Shown: piece by piece, positions 53,930 through 64,000 of the stretch
Position numbering within the stretch: the first letter of the stretch is position 1
Layout of the letters: every line of letters begins with the position of its first letter
Origin: Dichetophora obliterata
Lineage: Eukaryota > Arthropoda > Insecta > Diptera > Sciomyzidae
Assembly: GCA_963920525.1 (NCBI GenBank)
Contig: OY986435.1
Span: 272,172,848-272,236,847, forward strand
Length of the DNA: 64,000 nucleotides
Direction of reading: 5' to 3'
Position numbers and translations under genes: made by a program
Notes under the pieces: generated by a model
What the model was told of the DNA's origin: nothing
Seen by the model: only the letters and a program-made list of their open reading frames with translations
Database searches by the model: none

Positions 53930-54357
53930 CATATATGCGATATAGGATAGCTTTATAATTATATTTCGCAAAGCCTCAGAATTCGGTATTCGACCACAAT
54001 TTACAAGTAGATTTATCCTAATAACATGTGATGGGCGTTGTGCAAGGGGGCGTGGCACCTCTTACACCACCCAAATTTGCGATATCGATTGCTTTAGAGT
54101 TATAGGCCGCATAGCCTCGGAATTCGGTATTCCACTACAATTTACACGTTTCACTGATAACATTTTATGGGCGTTAGGCAAGGGGGCGTGACCCCTCCCA
54201 CACAACTGACATTTTTGATATTGAATAGCTTTGGAGTTATAGATGGCCGCACAGCCTCGGAATTCGGTACACGACCACAATTTACTCGTGCGTTTCACTG
54301 ATGGCATGTTATGGGCGTTTGGCAACGGGGGCATGCAACACACAGTGTTTCAGCTAG
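53930..54357 (+). repeat. Tandem units of about 145 bases ending CTAGT
   Basis: Three units of the kind in 1076-2076 (GGAATTCGGTATTCGACC, TTTTATGGGCGTT), ending GTGTTTCAGCTAGT. It is probably a Helentron-like 3' end. Confidence 0.6.
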
Positions 54358-55160
54358 TTATTTATACCAGCGCGAAGATTTCGCTGTTTTGTTTTGATTT
54401 ATTTTTGACGTATCTTTGTTTACGTTATTTTTGTTATTTCACTCATTTCAAAGAGTTTACAGTGTTGCAAATCTTATTATTAGGTAAAGTTGCGGTTGGG
54501 AATTTTTAAATTTAGCTAGAAACGCTAAAAACATTGTTTGTTAACAAAATCTTTAGTTAAATATATGATAATTGTGTTTTTAAAGTCTGAAGAATTTTTT
54601 TAGTTCGAACTCACCACGTCCACTTTGATGCAGGTAATTTTGAGTATTTTTACTAAATCCGAAATACGTAAAATATCCAACCTGCTACAATCATACCTTT
54701 TACTTTGATATTTTCGTTGAAATATTTTTTTAACAACAAAGTAAAAAAAAAACGTACGTAAGAATTGCGTTTTAATATGGGGGAAATGTTAAATAAACGG
54801 TATATTTTAAACTGTTTCACAAATGTAGTATTCAGAAAATGTCTACAAAAATCGTACAAATAATCGTATAAATAATAGCTTAAATAAAATGTATAAATGT
54901 CTCATTTGTAAATATTTATAAATCTTGTAAAATAAATTAATACTTTTTGATTTATAGGATCATAACTGGGGAAATATTTTTCAAAACTAAAAAAGTCGAA
55001 AATTCTTCTAAAAAAATTCGAAAAAACCTGGAAAAGTGTTAATGATTTCTATTGTCTAGAAAAAATACTTTATCGAACTAGCAATTTCGTTTTCGTCGCG
55101 CAAACTTTTTTATCAAATTGTTTACCACTGATATTAATTTGTCATTCACTTTTAAATAAT
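54358..55160. other. AT-rich DNA, nothing recognised
   Basis: No supported feature. Confidence 0.5.
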
Positions 55161-55560
55161 AAATACAATGAATAAAATATTTTATTATTCACTACTATTT
55201 TATGAATAAAATGTTCGCTATTAATTTTTTTATTAATTTTTTATTCATTATTAATTTTTCATTCATTATAAATTTCTTATTCATTTCTAATTTTTCATTC
55301 ACTTTTGAATAATAAATAAAATGAAAAAATCTTGTTATTCATTTTTGAATAATGAACCAAATTAATAATAAATAAAAAATTAGTAAAGACTATAAAATTA
55401 ATAATGAATAACACATGAATAGGCAATGAATCAAAAAATCAATTATTGAAAAATTTGAAATTCTTTTTGAATTGCATTCTTTGTAAATAGCATTCTTATG
55501 AATAAAAAAATAATTAATTATTCTGAATAACGAAAAAAAATAATTGAAATAAATTACTAA
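55161..55560. repeat. Low-complexity AATAAT/ATTCATT minisatellite
   Basis: Many TTCATTTTTGAATAAT-like words in both orientations over about 400 bases. Confidence 0.75.
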
Positions 55561-56269
55561 TAAATTTTTTTAAATTCAATGTGAATTAAAAATTTTATTT
55601 ATAAACAATTTTGTATTCATTAGATGGATTTGTTTGTTGTTATTCCGATTTTACTGCTCCGGCTGATAGTAAACCAAAAATAGTCAGTATTAATAGCAAG
55701 CAGTGAATAAGAAAAATCTGCCTTGCACAAAACAAGGAAATCATCATGAAAATAATGCAAACAAACAAAAACATTTGTTGCTGTCAAGCAGAGATTACAA
55801 CTGCTTGGTTCCAACAACAACAACAGAAAAAACAATTACAACATTAAATTTCACGACTCTCGCTAGCTATAAGAGACCATGGTGATCTATGTGATCTATG
55901 CTGTGCAGCATTGTGGAGTGAAGAGCAAAAGAGCATTGCAGAGAGAATGTACATGCAAGGATTAGAAACTTTTCTCTCAAGAAAGCTTTTTTTATCGCGC
56001 TCACAAAAGCTTACGTATTGATCTGAAAATATTTGTTACTTTTGAATGTTCTACGTGGCACATCTTTATACTATATAATCTTTGGCCAAAGCTATAGTCT
56101 GACCTTTCTGTATAGAAAGCTTTTTGTTGTGCACATAGTGCAAAAATTTGGCATTAGATGGCGCTTAATAATAAAATTTAACAAAACCGAATAACTTGGC
56201 ACATATGAAAGCTAGGATTTTGAAATGTAAATCAAAGTTGTTATCAAAGTCAATTCCCACAAATAATAT
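55561..56269. other. No gene recognised
   Basis: Unique-looking sequence; ORFs short and without family features. Confidence 0.45.
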
Positions 56270-56613
56270 AAGTGGCAGAAGGCAACGGGTTGGTGGTACC
56301 TCCGATACAACTTCAACATTTTAAACCACTATAGTTTGCCACTTATGAAAGATACAGCCTTCAAATTGAAAATAACGATGAATTTTATAGAAACTAATCA
56401 CCAAAACAAAATATTTGCGAGATTGCAAAAGAGAACGTATATCTCCAAAACAAAAAATCGATTACTCCGAAACTAGCAGTCGAATTGAATACATACATTT
56501 GGATAGAATTTGTACCTTGGTGTTTGATTATTTCGATACAGAGATGCATCATAATTTGTAAATTTATAAATATATAGAAACGGCGTATGAAAGCGCTCTG
56601 GGAAATAGCTAGT
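56270..56613 (+). repeat. Helentron-like 3' end
   Basis: GGCAACGGGTTGGTGGTACCTCC, then a diverged body ending GGGAAATAGCTAGT. Confidence 0.45.
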
Positions 56614-57539
56614 TAAAAAAAATAATTCCCTATTCGAACAGTTGAAAATTTGTACAAGAAATATTTATGTTCTTTAGTATAAATATTTCAGTTTATACAA
56701 ATTTAAAAAAAAAAATTAGTTTGTACAAACATTTCTTTTTTTCTTCAACTAAACTGACTCCGCTATATTTGACAATTGTGTTATAAAAAAATTTCACATA
56801 CATAATTTTTTCCATTGAAAAAAATTTAATTTTTCAAAAGAAAATCTATGATTTTTTAAACTCTTTATTGGTTGGAAGAATTATTTTTGTACTAATGTTT
56901 TGTATACCTTCGGACCCTATGGAAGGGTTAAAACCTTGAAGTGCCGCTTACCCCCCCCCCTCTACTAGCCTGAATTGTAAATATTTTTAAGTGAATAGAT
57001 TTGAAATTTTTGCAATGTTTAGAATTTTTTGCTTTGCCTGATAAATTGTAAAATATTTCAACCGTAGGAAACAATTTATGATTATTTTAGATGACTTATT
57101 TCGTTGATATCAATCATTAGAGTCTAATAATTGTTTTGGCCGGGCAACGATACTGTAAATGAATTGCCGCAGTTAAGTGAAGTGATCTAATATTTATGCA
57201 TAATTCTGTAATTCAGAATTTTGCAGAAAAAGTCAAGATACAAAATTATGTTTGCTCATTTTGATATAAAAAAAGCTACATTTGGTCGCACCAAACATTG
57301 AGATGACTTGTAACAATAATATTCGTTCAATTTTCTTAGCATCATCATGCTTAAATGCGAAATTTCAACACTCATAAATTATGTTTGAAAGATTTTTTGT
57401 TTCTGGCCTTGAAACGATTCCCTAAAAAACAATGTTTGGCCAACCACTCATCATTTTTGTGTTCTTGTTGCCAACGCACGCACCAAGTTAATACGTTCCT
57501 GGCCGAGCATGTGAAGGGTTTCAAGAGCGATCATAAATA
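56614..57539. other. No gene recognised; poly-C run at about 56950-56960
   Basis: A 61-codon ORF (57355-57540) has no family features. Confidence 0.45.
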
Positions 57540-58020
57540 ATTATATTTCATTCCATTTGAAAAAGAATTCCGTGGTGGTGCTTGTGTTGTATTCTATTCG
57601 CTTTTGAACTTCTTCACCATAACTTTTCGTATCTTCCAACAGTACAGCAGCCTCTACGACCTGCTCCTTCTACATTCACTTCTAATAATGCTCGTTTATG
57701 CTAACGAACGATGACTATTAAATTCTTCACATTCAATGGCTTGAGCGCGAAATGTAAAGCAGTAGCTGCTGCTCCATATTTCATGCCGACTACGACCGGA
57801 AGGGAATAAGCGGGGGACTCATTATGCTTGTAAATGGCTAGGAAAGCGCCAAACAACAACAACAACATCTACTACGACAACAAACACATGAAAAATTAAC
57901 GCCACCAAACGATGGAAATGACAATGACGACTACGACGCTAGCGACGCTAACGCTGACGACATTAATAAATATGCTGCATGAATGATGATTGTCACTTGA
58001 AGCAGCTTTCTTCTTTTCTT
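57540..58020. other. Unique, GC-richer segment, no assigned gene
   Basis: Balanced composition with ACAACAACAACAACA and GACGACTACGACGCTAGCGA words; no open frame with family features. It could be a regulatory or untranslated part of a host gene. Confidence 0.35.
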
Positions 58021-59429
58021 TTTTGTTTTTTATTTTTTGCAATAAAATCGTTATGAAAAAATTACATATTCTAGATTCTATTAAAATTTGCTTGAAATTC
58101 GGTTTTTTTATTCTCTCACATTAAGGTTTGTGGAATTTTTTTTTATATTATTTATGAGTATTTTATGCGCTTTTTACCAGCTTTTTTACTCAAGGGAAAG
58201 TTTTTAAATTGAACACATGTTCAAAATGTCCAAACTTACAGCCCTATTCTGGTAAAATAACAATAGTTAACCGGTTTTTTCAATATTTCTATGGGTACCC
58301 TGACATAACCCCAAGTGGCACAATCCAAATTTTTAATTTTGGGATTATGTCACTCCTTATACAGTGACACATTTACTTGGGGCAATGTCACTGCTTGTAA
58401 AGTGTCATAACCCCAATTGGGATAGTGTCACTTTTGAGCCTAAAAATGAGAAAATTTGAATAGACATTTCGAAATATTTTGTTTTTAGCCAAAATTAATT
58501 TTTTTGACTATTTTTTCGTGGAACGTATGTATGTATGTATTTATGCTTTAAATTCCAAATCTGTATAAATTTATGGCCGCTCTCATCTGGTTTAGAAGTT
58601 ATAGGGGGTCCAAATTAAAGAAAATGGGATCGAAAAACTTGCTATTTTTCAATTGCATCAATTGCATACTTTTATAAACTAAGAATATTTAAAGAAAAAT
58701 TATGCTATTACCTATTCAATAAGCTATTAACCATTAAATTCTATGCATTACTTTTCAAGAGAGAACACTTTTATTACATATGTAAGTCCCAACTTTTTTC
58801 AATAAACTAAACCAGTTTAGTTTTTTCTTTAATTTTCACTTCCAATTTATCAAAAAATTTAAAATTTTTATAAAAAATCGCGCAGTTTTTGGGATTTCTG
58901 AAATTATATTCTGAAATCGATTATACTAAAAATAGTAAAAATGTGCACTTCACGTTACAAATATTATATACTTTTTATACACTAAATAAACTATAATATT
59001 AAATAATTGCGATGTATATATCACTTAAATATTCCTACTTATTATTATAAATATAAAGACATTACAAATATTATATTTTTATACACTACGTAAACTATAA
59101 TATTAAATATTATCGATATTCATATTGTACTACTTAAATATTTCTACTTATAATTATTGAAGCAGCAATAACACACAATCGCACTACGACACCAGACCAT
59201 AGAAACAAACACACGCTACATACCTACAATAAAACAAATTGACAACACACAACCGCACTACTGCATAAGCCACTAATTAATACGCACACCACCTATCTAT
59301 GCATAGCCAGGCAGGCCAAAGACAAAACTGAACGTATAATTCCCAACTGGTTTTCTGTCCATATCGAATAAAAGGGCGACACAAAACCAACCAAAGCAGT
59401 CTTGCTTTAGGTAAGCTTCACTCAATGAC

Positions 59430-59800
59430 TCAATGGCGAGCCAGCTTGCTGGTTCTTCCCTTTGTGTCTCTGCTTGAGATGTCGCACTTGCGGTGAGAAC
59501 CAGTCCGTGGTTCGTCCAACGCAGTCGGCATACTCTATATTTTTGGTGCAGTGACTCAATGGCGAGCTAGCTTGCTGGTTCTTCCCTTTGAGTCTCTGCT
59601 TGAGATGTCGCACTTGCGGTGAGAACCAGTCTTTGGTTCGTCCAACGCAGTCGGCATACTCTAATTGGGATTTGTTTGCTTTAGTCGCAGGGACTCGATG
59701 GCGGGCCAGCTTGCTGGTTCTTCCCTTTGAGTCTCCGTTTAATGACGTCGCACTTGCATTGAGAACCTGTCTTTGGTTCGTCCAACGCAGTCCGGCATAT
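59430..59800. repeat. Tandem array, three units of about 126-130 bases
   Basis: Each unit has GGCGAGCCAGCTTGCTGGTT, TCTCTGCTTGAGATGTCGCA and GGTTCGTCCAACGCAGTC, GC-richer than its surroundings. Confidence 0.88.
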
Positions 59801-59924
59801 ATTAACTTTCTTATTGACTATATATTTACATGGCGCAAACCTCATAGAAGTTTTTCCACCATGACTCTCTCTAGTTGTTTCTAAAAATATCCATAATGAG
59901 TCTTACTTTAGGGGCTCTGGCAGG

Positions 59925-60195
59925 ATTCACCGATTTACCGATCTACCGATTACCGATCTTCGCTTTAGGGGCCCTGGCAGGATTCACCAATCCACCGATT
60001 TACCGATCTACCGATCTACCGAATACCGATCTACCGAATACTGATTACTGGTTCACCGAATACCGATCTTCCGATTTACCGATCTACCGATTACCGATTG
60101 CTGATAACCGATTCACTGATTTACCGATTCACCGATTACCGAATACCGATCTACCGAATTACCGATTCACCGATTTACCGATTAACCGAATACCG
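59925..60195. repeat. Short tandem array of ACCGAT words
   Basis: About 25 copies of ACCGAT with spacers such as TT, CT and TA (TTTACCGATCTACCGATTACC and similar). It follows two copies of CTGGCAGGATTCACC. Confidence 0.92.
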
Positions 60196-60740
60196 ACTTT
60201 GCCGCCAGCTGGACCTACAACCTCCAACCAGTCGACCACTTACATTCACTGTTACCCAAACTGCTGACGTTACGCTGCATTAAGTATTTTTAAGGAGAAT
60301 ATATCAATAAAATACAAAATTATAATATTAAACCAACACCAACTGCGTTCTCATTTGATGAAAGTTTGTGGATCTTTCACTCGATCCTGGCACGGCTGAG
60401 CTGACCTCAGCCATAAGATAAAACCACTGTTACATATTACATATGTAAGTTTCAACTTTTTCTATAAACTAAACCAGTTTAGTTTTTTTCTTTAATTTGC
60501 ACTTCCAGCCTAATACATCAAAACATTACAATTTTTTATAAAAAATTGCGAGATTTATAGAAAAACTATATTCTAGAAATTCTAAAATACTAGAAAAAAA
60601 GTTGGAATTTTGACTTCTTTTTATTTGGGAATATGTCATCTCTTTCATAGTGGCATAATCTCAAGTAAAAAAATGGGTTTATGTCACTGTATAAGGAGTG
60701 ACATAATCCCAAAATTATATCACGGGATTATATCACTGCA

Positions 60741-61894
60741 TCTTTCTATGTGTTTGTTGTAAATTTTTTTTTCAAAACCAAATTTTAAACTCAAAAACCA
60801 AAATTTAAATTCAAAAAACAAAATTTTTTTTATAGAAATTTTCACTACCTGAAAAGCAGGAATTTATTATTTTTGAAAATAATAATTTTGAAATCAAAAA
60901 ATTACAAGAGCACATAGAAATATTAGTTCTTCTATACCAAGAACAGTGTGATGGCATACTGTGATATTGAAACGTTGTGTCGCAAATGTGTGACGGCAAG
61001 GAGCCAATGAGTGCAGAAGTTTCGGACACCTTGTTTTGCTATTTTGCTTGGATGGAAATCACAAAAACTGACAGATAAAAACGACAAAGTTTTACATTTT
61101 TATAAATATTCCTATTAGCATATCAAATCAGCATATTTTTAATTATTCAATCATCGAAAAGCTTTCGCAGAATCGTCATTATCTTTCTCGCGGGATTTAG
61201 CGGTATCTAGCTCTATCTTGCTAGAACCATATGCTACAATTATTGAGAACTACGGGAGATAAAAAATGTTGCAACATGTTCCGGTTTACAGCCCCAGAAA
61301 CGGTTTCTGGAAACTCAGTTTAATCTTCGAAAATATATGGACCAATAACCCTATTAGCCATAATTTCTCACCAAACAGTGCATCTGAGAGGATGCAATTG
61401 TCGCTGATGTACACTGTAAAAACGAAGTCTTATTTTAAGCACCGCCTTAAAATAATAATTATCCTAAATTTAAGTGTCGTCTTTATATTAAGATTATGCA
61501 ACCTTAATTTCAGACAGTTTGAAGTTAAAATTCAAAATTTTAAAGCGTGCTTGTTCAAAATCAGGCAGTCTTGCTCTTATTTTCAGCAGGGTTTACATTA
61601 ATTTGACGTGTAGGGTTAAATTGTTGATATGAAATTCAACGAAACAATTTTTGCTGCTTCTGAAGAATATATGATTTCAAAAGTTGAGCGAACGAAAAAG
61701 TCATTGTACTAAAAGTTTCTAAAAATTTGAAGATATGTAAATGTTTTTGGTGCCAAAACGACAGAAATTTGTTTAACATTTAACAATTTAAAACAACTTT
61801 GATGGTAAAAAGTATTGCACTAATAAAATAAACGTTAGTTAAAAAGTGGCGGAAGGAGCGTGGCCCAAACTAAATATGAACAAATATATAGGCT
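60741..61894. other. No gene recognised
   Basis: AT-rich; a 111-codon plus-strand ORF (61266-61601) has no family features. Confidence 0.45.
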
Positions 61895-62504
61895 TATTAC
61901 GGTTCACAGCAATAAACTGCTGTGTCTTCTTACGAGTAGACACAACAGTCAAGAAGACATAACAGTTTCGAACTATTATGTTTCACAACAATACGTTGTT
62001 ATCACGTTTGATTGTGGAACGTATGTATAATTCGTTGCTTGACTGGTCCAGGGTTGCTACGGAGAAAAGTAAAAACGTACTCTTTAAAAATTATTTTTTA
62101 AATAGCAAAAAGTACTATCTCGATAAGAATTTTTTTGCGATATGAAAAGGAAATATTGTGAGCCCATATTTAAACCCGTTAATTTCAACTGGCGTTAAAA
62201 ATAGGATTAAATCTAGTTTAATGAAATAGCTGGATTTTAAAATGTTTTTAGTACAAGGAAGCATTTTTTTACTAAGATTATAATGGTGTTGAAAAAAAAT
62301 CCCGCTTCCCCTCCTTTTGGCCGGGAACACGGACCCTTTTTATAATAGCAACCAGAGAACTGCACAAGCCTAATTGAAGTCTATTTCAAGTATTTGCTTG
62401 AAATACAAGTTCAATCTGGCTTGAGCTTGATAATTTTGAATCAAGTATAGCTTGTAATTGAATATAAATAAGCCCACGACAACTTGCGACTTGCAAGTAT
62501 GCTA

Positions 62505-63452
62505 GCTTACAAGCGAACGGCACGAAGTTTCAAGTAAAGGACATATGAAAAGACATATTATTAGGTGGCAACCCTATTATTTCAAAATTTTATAAATTTT
62601 AATTCTGACAACGGATTCAGATTCAGCGACCCATTTTTGGTGTACCATTTTTTTGCCAGCCCCGAATTCATAAAAATACAAAAAATTAAGGTGGCAACAA
62701 TATCCACCATCTCGAATTTTAACATTCTGACTTTAGATTCGAAATCAGCGACCCCTTAACACTGATAAATGATGTTTAAAACTCTTGAAAAGACATATTA
62801 TTAGGTGGCAACCCTATTATGTCAAAATTTTATAATTTGGAAATTCTGACAACGGATTCGGATTCAGCGACCCATTTTTGGTGTACCATTTTTTTTGCCA
62901 GCCCCGAATTCATTAAACTACAAAAAATTAAGGTGGCAACCCTATCCACCATCTAGAATTTTAACATTTTGACTTTAGATTCGAAATCAGCGACCCCTTA
63001 ACACTGATAAATGATGTTTAAAACTCTTAAAAATACATTTGACTAGGTGGCAATACGGTGGTAAAAATTTAGGTGTCAACCCTAACCTCCATCCTAAATT
63101 TTAAAACTGTGACATTATATTCAAAATCAAATCCGTCAGAATTTCAAAATTACAAGAATTCGCAAAAATAAAAAAAATCTAGGTGGCAACTCTATCCGCC
63201 ATCTTAAATTTTAAAGTTTGACATAATTTTCGAAATCATTTACCCCTAAAACTTCCAACCACGTAGTTCATAGAATCCTTAAAAGTCCTATTACGCTTAA
63301 GCTCTCTCTAAACAAGCTCATTGAATTTTTTGGATACTTGCTTTAATTGGATACTTGCTTTCAATTTCAAGCTTTTTACCGAAGGCATCAAGCTTTCCTT
63401 TACTTGAAACTTCGTGCCGTTCGCTTGTAAGTTAGAATATTTGCAAGCTGTC
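62505..63452. repeat. Inner palindrome around a tandem array
   Basis: CTTACAAGCGAACGGCACGA and GTTTCAAGTAAAGGA at 62506-62542 are inverted at 63393-63432 (TCCTTTACTTGAAAC, TCGTGCCGTTCGCTTGTAAG). Confidence 0.85.
62547..63265. repeat. Tandem array, three units of about 240 bases
   Basis: Units start at 62547, 62787 and about 63028. The first two are near-identical (ATTAGGTGGCAACCCTATTA, CAGCGACCCATTTTTGGTGT, CACTGATAAATGATG). The third is diverged. Each unit has two related halves with AGGTGGCAAC. Confidence 0.88.
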
Positions 63453-64000
63453 GCATAACTATAATTTAAGAATTATAGCAAATTTAAAATAATCTTGTTT
63501 TCAGTTTAAAACCCCTCTCCCGGAATTTTTTAACTAATAAAATAAAATAGCACTTCTTTCTATCATAAATATTCCAAAATAATAAAAAGGTAGCATCGCA
63601 GAAATTTTCTTACTCTCAAAATGAAAACGTAATCTAATTAGTACGTTTCGATGCAACTGTGAACTGGTCACTGTTAAAATAAAAAGTAAACAAACAAACA
63701 ATTTCGAATTCAATTGCTTAATTCAATATAATTCTGTTCACAAGGAGACGTGTTATCAATTTTCTTTGAAATTTTCATAATTAATAAAGAAAAACGCAAT
63801 TTTAAATAAAATTTTAATTTTTAATCTATTTTGTTTCTTCAACACAACACCAAATTAGCTGTCTTCAAAATTTGGCAGATAACAAGACAATAAAGCACAA
63901 CTGCTGTGTTGCGTAGTAAGTGTATTGAAGACACAGCATTGTTGACAGACAACAGTGGAATGTATTCATTTGCTTTGTTGTCTACCGTAATAGAAATATA
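63453..64000. other. AT-rich tail of the window
   Basis: Apart from the right terminal repeat of the element ending at 63992, nothing was recognised. Confidence 0.4.

Larger units (their letters stand above)
58256..60740. mobile_element. Probable inverted-repeat element with GGGATTATGTCACT subterminal repeats
   Basis: TTGGGATTATGTCACTCC and related words cluster at 58300-58440 and occur inverted at 60615-60740 (GGAGTGACATAATCCCAA). Direct repeats with TTACATATGTAAGT and AAACTAAACCAGTTTAG lie at 58770-58920 and 60430-60590. Exact ends and duplications were not determined, and 59155-60425 may be a separate insert. Confidence 0.45.
61895..63992. mobile_element. Probable inverted-repeat element at the window edge
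   Basis: TATTACGGT at the left and ACCGTAATA at the right, followed inward by CTGCTGTGTCTTC and its partner GAAGACACAGCA. Repeats of ACACAACAGT type lie near both ends. Target duplication not determined. Confidence 0.5.

Noticed and set aside
57355..57540. A further SLC5 exon or a zinc-finger fragment (CSCCQRTH)
   Set aside because: No SLC5 similarity, and a single CxCC...H cluster is not a zinc-finger pattern.
59155..60425. A solo LTR
   Set aside because: The TG...CA ends are plausible but no 4-6-base duplication matched; kept only as a possibility in the finding.

Overview
The window is AT-rich nuclear DNA from an insect, most likely a fly. The base composition, the spliced SLC5-type gene and the set of transposable elements (copia, RTE, Jockey/CR1-like LINEs, Tc1, hAT elements, Helentron-like repeats, tRNA-derived SINEs, foldback elements) all fit this. 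The species cannot be named from the sequence. There are no bacterial operons, CRISPR arrays or rRNA genes.

Only one host gene is supported: two plus-strand exons (40356-40530 and 49466-49601) of a sodium/solute symporter of the SLC5 family. They join in frame across an 8,935-base intron. The gene's other exons were not found and probably lie outside the window. About 88% of this intron is one nested transposon stack (41034-48877): a palindromic hAT-like element with an 8-base target duplication, holding a second hAT-like element in its left arm, a short inverted-repeat unit at its axis, and a 5'-truncated LINE in its right arm. That LINE is itself split by a full-length RTE-type LINE with an intact 997-codon frame.

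Layout. 1-2076: Helentron-like repeat with a tandem array of about 145-base units. 2744-3679: decayed hAT. 4490-6715: palindrome with a MITE and a Tc1 element at its axis. 7985-9870 and 10475-11010: foldback structures. 11680-13800: Jockey-like LINE split by a hAT element. 14318-14655: tRNA-derived SINE. 15172-16169: a 1-kb inverted-repeat element with two unidentified ORFs. 17265-18300: CA repeats and unique DNA. 18798-23580: MITEs, a hAT transposase fragment and Helentron-like copies. 24046-28536: a complete young copia element on the minus strand with a damaged gag. 28542-33885: little recognisable except a SINE head. 33890-36000: Helentron-like fragments. 37190-39384: foldback and hAT element with nested MITEs. 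40356-49601: SLC5 gene segment with the nested stack. 50700-52988: SINE, a tRNA-like palindrome, a mariner-type transposase remnant and a MITE. 53930-56613: Helentron-like tails and simple repeats. 58250-60740: inverted-repeat element with two tandem arrays. 61895-63992: nested repeat-in-repeat unit running to the window edge.

Apart from the SLC5 gene the coding sequence is all of transposon origin, and most of it is broken. The intact frames are the RTE ORF and the copia pol region. Nearly every stretch that could be resolved is an element inserted into another element, and several small elements sit at the centres of larger palindromes.
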